Source: Leptospiraceae bacterium (GTDB taxonomy: Bacteria; Spirochaetota; Leptospiria; Leptospirales; Leptospiraceae). Taken from it: a stretch of 64,000 bases of DNA. Below, piece by piece: positions 9,155 to 19,946 of this stretch. The stretch is from contig JAIXRB010000024.1 in assembly GCA_027485405.1 (NCBI GenBank), positions 32,312-96,311 of the forward strand. The letters run 5' to 3'. The notes under the pieces were generated by a model that saw nothing but the letters and a program-made list of their open reading frames with translations, ran no database searches and was not told the DNA's origin. The position numbers and the translations under genes were made by a program. The stretch's first letter is position 1. Every line of letters starts with the position of its first letter.

Positions 9155-10423
9155 GTGAATGAACTATCTGTTATTTTTGAATCTGTTTCTAACAAAATCG
9201 GAATTCCCAATTTAAATAGTTCCGAGTTTAAACAAACCTCAGTTTTACTTTCTCTTTCCGGGGGAAAAGATTCTACTTTGGCTCTGGCATTCTATGCATA
9301 TTTGAAGACTAAATTTGGAATACAATCTATTCAGGCTTTTTATATGGATCATTGCATTCGAGACACGCGAGAAGAAATTGCCATTTTACTTCAACAAACT
9401 GAAAAGTTTCAGGTTCCTTTAATTATAAGAAAGTCAAACGTTCCTAAACTTTCAAAAAGACTGGGTAAAAGTTTAGAAGAAACTGGACGTATTGTTCGGT
9501 ATCAGAAATTGAATAAAATCCTCAAGCTTTCAGGTACAAAATGTTATGTTGTAACTGGACACCATTCAGAAGACTATGTCGAATCCGTCTTGCTTCATTT
9601 GACTAGAGGTGGTGGTCCAAAGTCTTTTCATACCTTACCTCCTTTTGCCTTAAAACCCTTGCCCCGCTTTCTTCCTTTAGTTTTTTTTTCGGATTCAGAA
9701 CTCCAATCAGCAAGAAGTCATTTAAAACAAGAACTACCTATCTCTGTTGATGAGACCAATGATTCGGAACAATTTAAACGAAACCGTATCCGTAAAAAGA
9801 TTTTACCCGAGCTTTGCTTGGAAGGTTTATCTCCCTATACCTTTTATTGGAATTCACAAAAAGAAACCGAGAGAGTCTTTTGGGATTGGTTAAAAGAAGC
9901 AAAGACACTAGCGATTCCTGAACTTACCATCATTTCGCGAAAGACTTGGGATGCTGCCACTCGCTTTCAAAGAAAACAAATATTGGATCTTCATTTAGAA
10001 ATCATGCAATTGAAACCGATCAACCGGGGCAACCTTTTGGAGTTTGAAAGGCAAATTGAAACCCTTGCCGAAACTTCGGATCGCGAACTATCTGATTGCT
10101 TTTTGTATTGTCAGCAAACTGGCGATATTTGGATAGTTTCAAAGACTTCATCGATTTGGAAACCGTTAGAAACATTTGAAAAAGATAATTCGGTTTGCTT
10201 TCTTTGGTTCAATCAATTGATTAAGTGGAAAATCACTACAGACTCTTCAGACTACTTAGTTAGGTTATCAGAAAAGAATGATTCAATACTGGTGAATGGA
10301 AAGAAAGTCCAACTTTTTGAACACTATCGAATGAAAAAAATTCCATCTCCACTAAGAAGCCGTTTGCCCGTTTTGATTTATAAAGAACAGGTTATACAGC
10401 ATGCTACCTTCAATGAGACGTAA
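9155..10423 (+). CDS. tilS: tRNA(Ile)-lysidine synthase
   Basis: This 422-residue N-type ATP pyrophosphatase modifies the wobble cytidine of tRNA-Ile(CAU) to lysidine, an essential decoding step. The PP-loop LSLSGGKDST is at about residues 32-41. The family motifs VTGHHSEDYVESVLL, LTRGGGPKSFHTLPP and DETNDSEQFKRNRIRKKILPEL follow in order. The C-terminal region (about 330-422) is diverged. The GTG start lies 16 bases after the phosphatase stop. The cyclic-nucleotide-domain gene begins 6 bases downstream, so the three genes may share a transcript. Confidence 0.92.
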   Translation: MNELSVIFESVSNKIGIPNLNSSEFKQTSVLLSLSGGKDSTLALAFYAYLKTKFGIQSIQAFYMDHCIRDTREEIAILLQQTEKFQVPLIIRKSNVPKLSKRLGKSLEETGRIVRYQKLNKILKLSGTKCYVVTGHHSEDYVESVLLHLTRGGGPKSFHTLPPFALKPLPRFLPLVFFSDSELQSARSHLKQELPISVDETNDSEQFKRNRIRKKILPELCLEGLSPYTFYWNSQKETERVFWDWLKEAKTLAIPELTIISRKTWDAATRFQRKQILDLHLEIMQLKPINRGNLLEFERQIETLAETSDRELSDCFLYCQQTGDIWIVSKTSSIWKPLETFEKDNSVCFLWFNQLIKWKITTDSSDYLVRLSEKNDSILVNGKKVQLFEHYRMKKIPSPLRSRLPVLIYKEQVIQHATFNET

Positions 10424-10429
10424 CATGAC

Positions 10430-11707
10430 TTGAATCAAGCCCCAGAGGGCTTGACATATGAGACCAAAATATTTTCATTTCTAATAGAAATGCCTGAATT
10501 CGAAATTAAGACTATTTCATTTGCAAAAGATGCGGTTATCGTAGTTCAAAATGCGAACAATCCAGGCCTATTCTTTATCATTCGTAGTGGTCGAGTTCGA
10601 ATCGATTCAGAACATATGGCGGTCGATCATGACCTAGCCTATTATAACCCAGGCGATAGCTTTGGCTTGGTGTCAGCAATGACCGAGCATAAGTATTTAG
10701 TCTCTCTTTTTGCGGACACTGATGTAGAGCTTTACCAAATCCCTATTCAAGTTTTAGGATCTTACCTTAAGCAGAACAAAGACTTGGCAATGAAGATTTT
10801 GCATCTCTATTCCAAAGAATTGAGAGCCTTGCAGAGACATCTTTCTAATGCAAACAAACCAGCTGACCGCGACTTTCATCCTGAAAAACTTCTCTACAAC
10901 GCAAAAACCTATCTTTCTTGGAAAAAACCAAATTATGCGGGATATGCGCTCAAAACCTATTTGGATTGGGGTATTTTGCAAGACATTTCTGGTGAAATGG
11001 AAGAGGCAAAAGCTTTAGTAAAAGAAAATAACCTGAAATATGTAAAACCTGAGTGGAAAAACGGCAAAGCAGTCCTCAGGGCCGACGAAGTTTTGTTTAT
11101 TGAAAGTGAGAACAGCGATGATATCTACATAATCATTGAAGGAAGTGTTAAACTCTTTTCTATCGTCAGAGGAAATGAGTATGTCATCGATATTTTAACA
11201 AGTGGAGAGATTTTTGGAGAAATGTCTCTCATAGACAATGCGCCGAGAATGGCTTCCGCAGTTACAGACAGCGATAGCTTGATTTTGAAAGTTAGTGCAG
11301 AAAATCTTTTTGAATCAGTTGGTGATTCGTTGCTTCAGAAAATTTTTGAAAGCATTGCTAGAAGGATTTGGTTTTCACACCAAAGATTAGTTATTTTAAA
11401 AATCAAAATCCCTGTTATCCGTTTATATGCCTATTTGTACAATTCTATTCGAAATCAAGACATTCGATTGCGAAAAAGAAACGACTTTAACCCAGACGCA
11501 GAACATGTTTTTACGATGACCTTCGAAGAACTTTGTAGTCTCTGTGCCATTTACAAAATCAAACGCGAGAGTGTTCAAGATTTTTTTAGAGATTCAAATA
11601 TTGTCATAGGTAAAGGAACCATCACGGTAAAGAACCGAAAACGCCTAGAAGACAGATTAGGAACCTATAGAACCAGAGAAGGGCAAATAGCAAATATTTT
11701 GGATTAG
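10430..11707 (+). CDS. Protein with two cyclic-nucleotide-binding domains (Crp-like)
   Basis: This 425-residue protein contains two cNMP-binding beta-barrels. The first (about 20-140) has NPGLFFIIRSGRVRI and NPGDSFGLVSAM. The second (about 205-310) has SDDIYIIIEGSVKLF and the phosphate-binding cassette GEIFGEMSLIDNAPRMASAV. The second cassette (GEMSL..APR.A) looks competent to bind a nucleotide; the first is degenerate. The C-terminal 110 residues sit where a Crp HTH would be and contain TFEELCSLCAIYKIKRESVQ, which could be a winged helix. It may be a transcription regulator or a signalling protein. The start is TTG, just after tilS. Confidence 0.82.
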   Translation: MNQAPEGLTYETKIFSFLIEMPEFEIKTISFAKDAVIVVQNANNPGLFFIIRSGRVRIDSEHMAVDHDLAYYNPGDSFGLVSAMTEHKYLVSLFADTDVELYQIPIQVLGSYLKQNKDLAMKILHLYSKELRALQRHLSNANKPADRDFHPEKLLYNAKTYLSWKKPNYAGYALKTYLDWGILQDISGEMEEAKALVKENNLKYVKPEWKNGKAVLRADEVLFIESENSDDIYIIIEGSVKLFSIVRGNEYVIDILTSGEIFGEMSLIDNAPRMASAVTDSDSLILKVSAENLFESVGDSLLQKIFESIARRIWFSHQRLVILKIKIPVIRLYAYLYNSIRNQDIRLRKRNDFNPDAEHVFTMTFEELCSLCAIYKIKRESVQDFFRDSNIVIGKGTITVKNRKRLEDRLGTYRTREGQIANILD

Positions 11708-11738
11708 TATCCTCCCTCGCATAGAACGAAGGAGGATA
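11708..11738. terminator. Hairpin between convergent genes, possible bidirectional terminator
   Basis: The sequence TATCCTCC..TCG pairs with CGA.GGAGGATA around a loop of about 7 bases, immediately after the cNMP-domain gene and 10 bases before the ssb stop. The stem is GC-rich with one mismatch. A strong T-tract is lacking on either side, so termination is likely but not certain. Confidence 0.5.
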
Positions 11739-11747
11739 TTCTCTGGA

Positions 11748-12101
11748 CTAAGCCGCTTTAGCTTCCTTCTTTTTTGTTGAATCAAATCGGACTGTGGTAG
11801 CTACAACTTTCACTTTTGAACGTGGATCACCCTCGGCTGTTTTCCAACGGTTTTGCTTTAGGTTTCCCATAATTGTAACTTTAGAGCCTTTCTTTAGGTA
11901 TTCATTGCAATTCTCGCCCAATTTTTCCCAAGCCTCCACATCAAAAAAAGAAACATCGTCTGGATCTTTTTCTTCCCCATATCCTCCGTTATGGTTCACT
12001 GCAACAGTAAAGCCAGCCACTTGTTTTCCTGATTGGGTTTTTTTGATATCTGGATCAGCCGTTAGATTGCCATCCAAGATAATGTAAGATAGATTTTTCA
12101 T
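11748..12101 (-). CDS. ssb: Single-stranded DNA-binding protein
   Basis: This 117-residue protein is essentially one OB fold: the LDGNLTADPDIKKTQSGK start, FTVAVNH, FFDVEAWEKLGENC and GSKVTIMGNLKQNRW are characteristic of bacterial SSB. It binds ssDNA during replication, repair and recombination. It is shorter than E. coli SSB (about 178 aa); the glycine-rich tail and the conserved acidic DDDIPF-like tip are missing, ending instead in a Lys/Ala-rich KKKEAKAA. That suggests a second, accessory SSB or altered partner recruitment. A good Shine-Dalgarno sequence (AAGGTGAG) precedes the ATG. Confidence 0.92.
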   Translation of the reverse strand: MKNLSYIILDGNLTADPDIKKTQSGKQVAGFTVAVNHNGGYGEEKDPDDVSFFDVEAWEKLGENCNEYLKKGSKVTIMGNLKQNRWKTAEGDPRSKVKVVATTVRFDSTKKKEAKAA

Positions 12102-12308
12102 AGGTTCTCACCTTTCCTTGTAGTTTATTCAGCGGTTTCCCGCTTACAAAAGAAAGAGGCATAGAACTCTACAAAATGGCTCGAGATTCAGAAAAATTTT
12201 TTGAAATCTTTAAACTTTCTAGAAGAATTTTTCAAATCAAGGTAGATGCCATTCCAGGTTCTTTCTCGCTTGCTTTGAAAACTCGGTCCAGGCATCCTTA
12301 ATAAATCT

Positions 12309-14445
<2,137 letters not shown>

Positions 14446-14484
14446 AGAACTGATCAAATTTAAAATTCGCAAGGAGCAAATAAA

Positions 14485-15804
14485 ATGAAAGTAACACAAA
14501 GAGTAATCCTCGCCGCACCGGCAAGAACCCCCTTCGCACAGATTGGAAAAGCACTCGCTCAATACCCTGGACATCATTTGGGAAAGTTAGTTGCTGAAGA
14601 AGTTATGAAACGCAGTGGTTTAAAACCAACTGATATTGATGGGCTAATCGTAGGCGAAGGCTTTGCCAATGCTCCGAATTCCGCGCGAGTTATTGCCAAT
14701 CTAATTGGCCTTCCTCTGGACATTCCGTGTTTAACCGTTGCAAACAATTGCGTTTCTGGTTTGGAAGCAGTGGCTGAAGCAACCAGGCGAATTCTCCTCG
14801 GAGAAGGTAAGGTGTTTCTTGTGATTGGCGAAGAAAGCCAAACTGCAATGCCTTTCGTTGTAAAAAATGCTCGTCTTAACAAAAAGACAAACAGCCTAGA
14901 TGCTTTGCTAAAAGTTCTTCCAAACGAACTACCTGAAGGAGTCGAAGTCCGTGACACACTAGAAGACGGATTAGGTGATGGTGAGACTAGCTACGGTATG
15001 CAAGTCACTGCTGAAATCCTTGCTCAAAATTACGCGATTCCTCGCGAACTCCAAGACAAAGTGGCTTACGAATCCTTTAAGAGAGCTTTTGAAGCAACTC
15101 AAGAAGGCAGATACAAGCAACACATTATGCCTGTTATGGACGACGAAGGCAAACCGCTCCAGGCTGACGAAGCAGTTTTACTTCGGGAAGGACTAGTTAA
15201 GAACCCAACTCGAATGGGAAGAGCTATGCTCATGTTCGATAACCCAGCTATGAAGTTTGATCAGTGGAAAGAAAAGTATGGCAAAGACCTCAAAAAAAGC
15301 CATGGTCCAACTGTTTCCATCTTCAACGCAAGCCCTAGATCGGATGGAGCCGCTGGTATCATCGTAGCTTCTGAAGAAGCCGCCAAAAAATTGGGACTCA
15401 AAGCAGAAGCAGTGGTCACAGGTTTTAAAATGAAAGGCGTTGCTCCTAATCTGATGGGTCTCGGCCAAGCGGAAGCAACTTTGGGATTGTTGGAAGAAAT
15501 GGGCGAAAAAATCGAAAACATCGATGTCATCGAAATCCATGAAGCCTTTGCCGCGACGGCAGTTGCCGCTCTTGAAGAGATCAAAATCAGAACCGGTTTG
15601 GATTGGGAAAAGAAATTTGATGAGAAAAACATCAATCCAAACGGGGGCTCGATTGCCATTGGACATCCATTTGGTGCAACTGGAGTTCGTCTCCTCCATA
15701 ACGCGATTATGGATTTCAACGAAAAGCCAAACGCTAAAAAAGTTCTAGTGACTGCTTGTGCTCACGGTGGAGTCGCAGGGACAATGATTGTAGAAAGACC
15801 TTAG
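14485..15804 (+). CDS. Acetyl-CoA acyltransferase (thiolase family)
   Basis: This 439-residue thiolase shows the nucleophilic Cys in TVANNCVSGLEA (about residue 92), IEIHEAFAATAVAAL, the catalytic His in GGSIAIGHPFGATGVR, and the second Cys in TACAHGGVAGTM. The CAHGG rather than CxGGG ending places it near FadI-like degradative thiolases. It probably cleaves 3-ketoacyl-CoA in beta-oxidation, or condenses acetyl-CoA; no other fad gene is adjacent. A strong ribosome-binding site AAGGAG precedes the ATG. A clear intrinsic terminator lies 30 bases after the stop. Confidence 0.9.
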   Translation: MKVTQRVILAAPARTPFAQIGKALAQYPGHHLGKLVAEEVMKRSGLKPTDIDGLIVGEGFANAPNSARVIANLIGLPLDIPCLTVANNCVSGLEAVAEATRRILLGEGKVFLVIGEESQTAMPFVVKNARLNKKTNSLDALLKVLPNELPEGVEVRDTLEDGLGDGETSYGMQVTAEILAQNYAIPRELQDKVAYESFKRAFEATQEGRYKQHIMPVMDDEGKPLQADEAVLLREGLVKNPTRMGRAMLMFDNPAMKFDQWKEKYGKDLKKSHGPTVSIFNASPRSDGAAGIIVASEEAAKKLGLKAEAVVTGFKMKGVAPNLMGLGQAEATLGLLEEMGEKIENIDVIEIHEAFAATAVAALEEIKIRTGLDWEKKFDEKNINPNGGSIAIGHPFGATGVRLLHNAIMDFNEKPNAKKVLVTACAHGGVAGTMIVERP

Positions 15805-15833
15805 TTTTTTCTATTTTACTCCCCAGAATGCAG

Positions 15834-15872
15834 AAAGAGCTGGACTTCTTTGAAGTTTCAGCTCTTTTTTTT
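15834..15872 (+). terminator. Intrinsic terminator after the thiolase gene
   Basis: AAAGAGCTG pairs with CAGCTCTTT, and inside it ACTTC pairs with GAAGT around a TTT loop. A run of eight T follows. This is the best rho-independent terminator in the window. It separates ilvC and the thiolase from the transhydrogenase gene, which starts 12 bases later. Confidence 0.88.
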
Positions 15873-15883
15873 AGATTCAGACC

Positions 15884-17290
15884 ATGCAAACATTTGATCT
15901 AATTGTAATCGGAGCGGGGCCTGCAGGCGAGAAAGCCGCGGCAAAAGCCTCCTATTTCGGGAAAAAAGTCGCCTTAGTCGAAAAATCAAAAGAGCCAGGT
16001 GGTGCTGGTGTGCATACTGGCACTCTTCCTTCAAAAACCCTCAAAGAAACGGCTTTGTTCTTATCTGGAAAAAACGACAAAGGTCGGTTTGGCGTGGATA
16101 AAGACCTACGAAGAAATGTATCAATTGAAGACTTTTACTTTCGAAAAAACTTTGTAACCAATTCAGAAGTTGCGGCGATTAACCAAAACATTTCGAAGCA
16201 CAAAATAGAACTTTTTTCTGGTTCTGCCGAATTTGTAGATTCTAATACTATTCTTATTCATTCTAAGGACTCGGTGCTCACCCTAAAGAGTGAAAATTTC
16301 CTGGTAGCGACTGGTTCGTATCCCTTTCGTCCTGACAACATTCCCTTTGATGGTGATCGTGTGCACGACTCGGATTCCATTCTTTCTCTCAATCGGTTTC
16401 CTAAGTCAATTTGTGTATTAGGTGCAGGTGTAATCGGTTGCGAATACACGACTATTTTTGCTACGATGGGAATTCAAGTCTATTTGGTGGACACCAAAGA
16501 TGTCATCTTACCCTTCTTAGATCATGAGATTTCTGTATCTTTGGTTGATCAGATGCAAAAAGAAGGGATTGAAGTCATCTTCAATTCTGGGGTTGAAACA
16601 ATCGAGATGCCTTCCTCTTCGGAAGAAAATCTAAAAATCACACTTTCCGACAAACGCGTACTATCTGTAGACATGTTTCTCTTTGCGGCTGGACGAAGTG
16701 GTAACATTGCTGGCTTAAACCTTGAAAAAGTTGGCGTTAAAGTCGGCAAACGCGAGATTATCGAAGTCAATGAGAAGTACCAAACATCCATTCCCAATAT
16801 CTATGCGGCAGGTGATGTGATAGGATTTCCTGCATTGGCAAGTACTTCAATGGACCAAGGAAGAGTGGCTGTGACTCATATGTTTTCAACTCTAGGATTT
16901 TCACATATTGCGGGTCTTTTTCCTTACGGAATCTATACCATCCCTGAAGTTTCGATGGTTGGACTTACCGAAAAAGAGGCAGAGAAGAAGGGAAAAGCCG
17001 TTGTAACGGGTAAAGCTCGTTACATCGATATGGCGAGAGGAAAGATTCTAGGTTCCGAAGATGGGTTTTTAAAGCTAGTTGTTGATCGTGAAACTCATAT
17101 TATCTTAGGAGTTCATATCATTGGAGTCCAAGCCACTGAGATCATTCACTACGGATTGAGCCTAGTTGAGTCCAAAAAGACGCTAGACGATGTAATTTCC
17201 GTCGCTTTCAATTTTCCAACGTTGCATGATTTGTATAAATACGCGGCTTACGATGGCCTTGGAAATCTAGCGGGCTTTAAATTAAAATGA
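15884..17290 (+). CDS. sthA: Si-specific (soluble) NAD(P)+ transhydrogenase
   Basis: This 468-residue flavoprotein has the disulfide-reductase fold: FAD-binding GAGPAGEKAA at residues 8-17, NAD-binding GAGVIGCEYT near 180, the second FAD motif YAAGDVIGFPALAS near 308-321, and a C-terminal dimerisation domain with the HIIGVQATEIIHYGLSL helix. The position of the redox-active CxxxxC is GVHTGTLPSKTL, with no cysteines, which distinguishes soluble transhydrogenases from lipoamide dehydrogenases. It should exchange hydride between NADPH and NAD+. It is preceded by a terminator 12 bases upstream, so its promoter must overlap that hairpin or lie upstream of it. Confidence 0.9.
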   Translation: MQTFDLIVIGAGPAGEKAAAKASYFGKKVALVEKSKEPGGAGVHTGTLPSKTLKETALFLSGKNDKGRFGVDKDLRRNVSIEDFYFRKNFVTNSEVAAINQNISKHKIELFSGSAEFVDSNTILIHSKDSVLTLKSENFLVATGSYPFRPDNIPFDGDRVHDSDSILSLNRFPKSICVLGAGVIGCEYTTIFATMGIQVYLVDTKDVILPFLDHEISVSLVDQMQKEGIEVIFNSGVETIEMPSSSEENLKITLSDKRVLSVDMFLFAAGRSGNIAGLNLEKVGVKVGKREIIEVNEKYQTSIPNIYAAGDVIGFPALASTSMDQGRVAVTHMFSTLGFSHIAGLFPYGIYTIPEVSMVGLTEKEAEKKGKAVVTGKARYIDMARGKILGSEDGFLKLVVDRETHIILGVHIIGVQATEIIHYGLSLVESKKTLDDVISVAFNFPTLHDLYKYAAYDGLGNLAGFKLK

Positions 17291-17297
17291 TTGAGGT

Positions 17298-18143
17298 TTG
17301 ATCTTGAATCGCCTTCTCTTACTTTTTTTAGTATTTCATTCTGGTTTTGGTTCTTTTGAACTAAAAGCCCAAAACCATTGGGACAACTACATCCCAGAAC
17401 GACAACTCCAAAGTAAAGTTCGGTTGTATGGCGATTCAGTAAACGTTCGCAAGTCTCCCAAACTCGATGCATTAGTTCTTGGAAAGCTTCCGATAGGCAA
17501 AGAGTTGGTCTTGCTAGAAAAGACTGATGAACTTCTGACGCAAAACCAAATTACTGATTACTGGTACCAAGTGGGATGGGATGAAGAAGCGCAAGGTTAT
17601 GTTTGGGGAGGGCTTTTTTCTGATTATTCGTTTTCTCTAAGCACCAATACCATCCTTATCAAAAACCCGGGCTCAAAGAAAAAAGGATTTGAATACAAGG
17701 TCTTGCAGGGCACGAAAATCCTTTCCCAAGGCCAATGGAAAGGCGGGGCAATTGGCAACGAAAACTTTCAGTACATACCGTATCCAGGTGAACAATTCAA
17801 CCCTTCGCCGAAGCATCTTTTTGGGTTTCAAGTTCTTGTTTTTTCTGAAATTGAGTACGGATATACCGAAGAACTTCTGTTTAGCTTTGATGGAAAGAAC
17901 TTAAACCATCTTCTTTCTTGGCACCCAGGTTCTTGCGACCCACCCAGCTGTTCGGAATCTTGGCTTATTTTCCCAAAGGAATCAGTGAAAAAAGAAATCG
18001 GTGGGAAAACAGTTACGTTCAAAGGAGAGCCAGATTCTATTCTGATAGTTCAAAACTCTTATGATATGGACTTACCAGAATCTTCAGAAATTTCTAAGAA
18101 TAAATTCAAATGGAAAGACGGCAGATTCAAACCAATAAAATGA
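17298..18143 (+). CDS. Exported SH3-like domain protein
   Basis: This 281-residue protein begins with a signal peptide (NRLLLLFLVFHSGFGSFELKAQ; TTG start at 17298 or 17304). A bacterial SH3-like domain covers about residues 40-115: VRLYGDSVNVRKSPKLDALVLGKL is the typical strand pattern, and YWYQVGWDEEAQGYVWGGLF closes it. The C-terminal 170 residues match nothing I recognise, but contain a CDPPSC pair that could form a disulfide. SH3-like domains of this kind often bind cell-wall peptides. It starts 7 bases after sthA and lies 13 bases before a zinc-dependent phospholipase-like gene that is also exported. Confidence 0.72.
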   Translation: MILNRLLLLFLVFHSGFGSFELKAQNHWDNYIPERQLQSKVRLYGDSVNVRKSPKLDALVLGKLPIGKELVLLEKTDELLTQNQITDYWYQVGWDEEAQGYVWGGLFSDYSFSLSTNTILIKNPGSKKKGFEYKVLQGTKILSQGQWKGGAIGNENFQYIPYPGEQFNPSPKHLFGFQVLVFSEIEYGYTEELLFSFDGKNLNHLLSWHPGSCDPPSCSESWLIFPKESVKKEIGGKTVTFKGEPDSILIVQNSYDMDLPESSEISKNKFKWKDGRFKPIK

Positions 18144-18156
18144 TAAGAGGCAAATT

Positions 18157-19446
18157 GTGCTCCTAGTTAAATCCAATGCTCTAAATAGGTTAAATTCACT
18201 TGTTTTGATTTTAACCATATTCACTTTACCTTTGTTTGGTTGGTCTAATCATGCGGGAATCACCTATTTGATTTTAGAAAACTATTGGGAGAAAGAACCT
18301 TCTGTACCAGTAGAGTCTTTAGAATCCTTTCTTGAGAAAGAAAAAACAAATTTGACAGAGCTTTTGCCAAAGATCGAAGAAAAAGTTCAAAAGCAAATTG
18401 TCCATTACCCTGCTTCTAATGGATCTTTGGTGTTTAATCCAGACTCTAAGGCAAAAAAAGCAGAATTGCTTACTCTATTTTTTAGAAGTCTAAGGCTCAA
18501 TCCAAACCACAAAGCTAGTCTTTATATTCAAAGTAAGTCATCTAAAGCAAAGGGCAACGCGATTCCTTTGGAAGAGATTACATTTTTGAAAGACAAAGGT
18601 AAGCTACCCAATGAAAGGTTCTTAAAAATCAATGAAGGTTCGCAAGCAAAAGCTTCAGAAGTTTTAGCCACGGCAACTGACGAACCAGACTATGGAATGG
18701 ACTTGCACCTGTTTTCGGACAGCGAATCTAGCTTTGGAAAGGAGTATGGATTCGGAGAACAACCATTTGGCAATCCGAAATACGAATATTCCAGCCAAGC
18801 TCCTTTTCATATGGGATTTTTCCATGAGTCAGGGCTTGTCTATACCCTTGCTCCTTTTCTTGCCAAAACATATCCAGAAGTTCGGGTGATTCAATTCTCC
18901 GAACTCTCTAAATTTGCTTTTGAAAAAGGACATTCCTATTGGGGCTATCGGTTTGCTGGATGGGCATTGCATTATATTGGAGATATGACCCAACCTTACC
19001 ATGCTTCTGTGCTACCCCGAATAGGAACAGGTAAACGAATCGCTGTTCAGCTAGCTTCTATGGTTGGATGGGGGAAACCGAAAGAAAACATGATCAATCA
19101 TATTAGCGACAGACATACATTTGTCGAAGAATACCAGTACTTTCTGTTTCGTGAGCTTCGGGAAGGAAAGTTTCCGGTGCATCCTATCCTGACAGAGTTG
19201 CAAAAGCCAGTCCAAGCCAGGCAGTTGCCTTGGGAAGACTCCACGTTTCACAAGCAGATTTCTTTGGTTTCTTACAATCTGTCCGAAGAGACCGACGAGC
19301 AATTAGAGGAAACTGGAATTACACAGTTCAGCAGGCTTTATGAAGAAAACCATCCCTTGCATTCCATCCTAGGAAAATGCTTAGCAAATACGACACTATA
19401 TACGCATTCTTATTTGCGTTATATAGAAGGCTCGGTAAAGAAATAA
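18157..19446 (+). CDS. Exported zinc-dependent phospholipase C / S1-P1 nuclease-fold protein
   Basis: This 429-residue protein has a signal peptide ending near GWSNHAG. Mature Trp and His (GWSNHAGITYLI) match the zinc-coordinating N-terminus of zinc phospholipase C and P1 nucleases. Further ligands are expected in FEKGHSYWGYRFAGWALHYIGDMTQPYHASV (about residues 263-293; H, H..GD and H) and in HISDRHTFVEEYQYF. The trinuclear zinc site therefore looks largely present. A middle region (60-190) is unlike the short family members. The start is GTG. Substrate could be phospholipid or nucleic acid. It converges on the DUF2237 gene with 8 bases between stops. Confidence 0.72.
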   Translation: MLLVKSNALNRLNSLVLILTIFTLPLFGWSNHAGITYLILENYWEKEPSVPVESLESFLEKEKTNLTELLPKIEEKVQKQIVHYPASNGSLVFNPDSKAKKAELLTLFFRSLRLNPNHKASLYIQSKSSKAKGNAIPLEEITFLKDKGKLPNERFLKINEGSQAKASEVLATATDEPDYGMDLHLFSDSESSFGKEYGFGEQPFGNPKYEYSSQAPFHMGFFHESGLVYTLAPFLAKTYPEVRVIQFSELSKFAFEKGHSYWGYRFAGWALHYIGDMTQPYHASVLPRIGTGKRIAVQLASMVGWGKPKENMINHISDRHTFVEEYQYFLFRELREGKFPVHPILTELQKPVQARQLPWEDSTFHKQISLVSYNLSEETDEQLEETGITQFSRLYEENHPLHSILGKCLANTTLYTHSYLRYIEGSVKK

Positions 19447-19454
19447 GCTAAGGA

Positions 19455-19823
19455 TCAATCCTCGGCGGCAAATCTTTCCAACAGTTCTAAAGGGACAATC
19501 TCCAAAGCTCTTTTGTGCGTAGATTTCAAAAAAACCAAAGGTGGGACTCCATTTCTATAGGCTTCTAGCCATCGGCTGGCACAAAGACACCATTGATCCC
19601 CCGGACGCAAACCAGGAAAGCCATATTGAGGATGAGGCGTGATCAGATCGTTTCCAGACTCTGCCTGCGAGATTAGAAAAGGTTCTGTCACTTTTACACA
19701 AATTGTATGAGAACCCCTGTCCTCTGGCGAAGTGTTGCAACACCCATCTCGAAAAAACCCAGTTAGAGGATCATGCGAGCAAGGAACAATCGATTCTCCG
19801 TAAACATTGATTTCTAAATCCAT
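19455..19823 (-). CDS. DUF2237 family protein
   Basis: This 122-residue protein matches DUF2237: the DPLTGFFRDGCCNTSPEDRGSHTICV start, the FLISQAESGNDLITPHPQYGFPGL middle, and DQWCLCASRWLEA near residues 75-87, where conserved Cys may bind metal or react. The C-terminal VFLKSTHKRALEIVPLE is also typical. No signal peptide is seen. The family is widespread but has no assigned function. The gene is monocistronic, with 123 non-coding bases before the next minus-strand gene. Confidence 0.85.
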   Translation of the reverse strand: MDLEINVYGESIVPCSHDPLTGFFRDGCCNTSPEDRGSHTICVKVTEPFLISQAESGNDLITPHPQYGFPGLRPGDQWCLCASRWLEAYRNGVPPLVFLKSTHKRALEIVPLELLERFAAED

Positions 19824-19946
19824 TCGGCAATTAGACCAAAAAAGGGGTCGTGAACGCCTAGTTTTTTTATTTTCAAAATGTAGGGTTTATAACTACGCTT
19901 TCATAGCCTTTATCACCCCTGTTTGACTTCACAAGTATATACAATC

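Noticed and set aside
15193..15719. Long open frames on the minus strand inside the thiolase gene
   Set aside because: They are shadows of a strongly conserved thiolase with intact motifs on the plus strand, and have no domain match.
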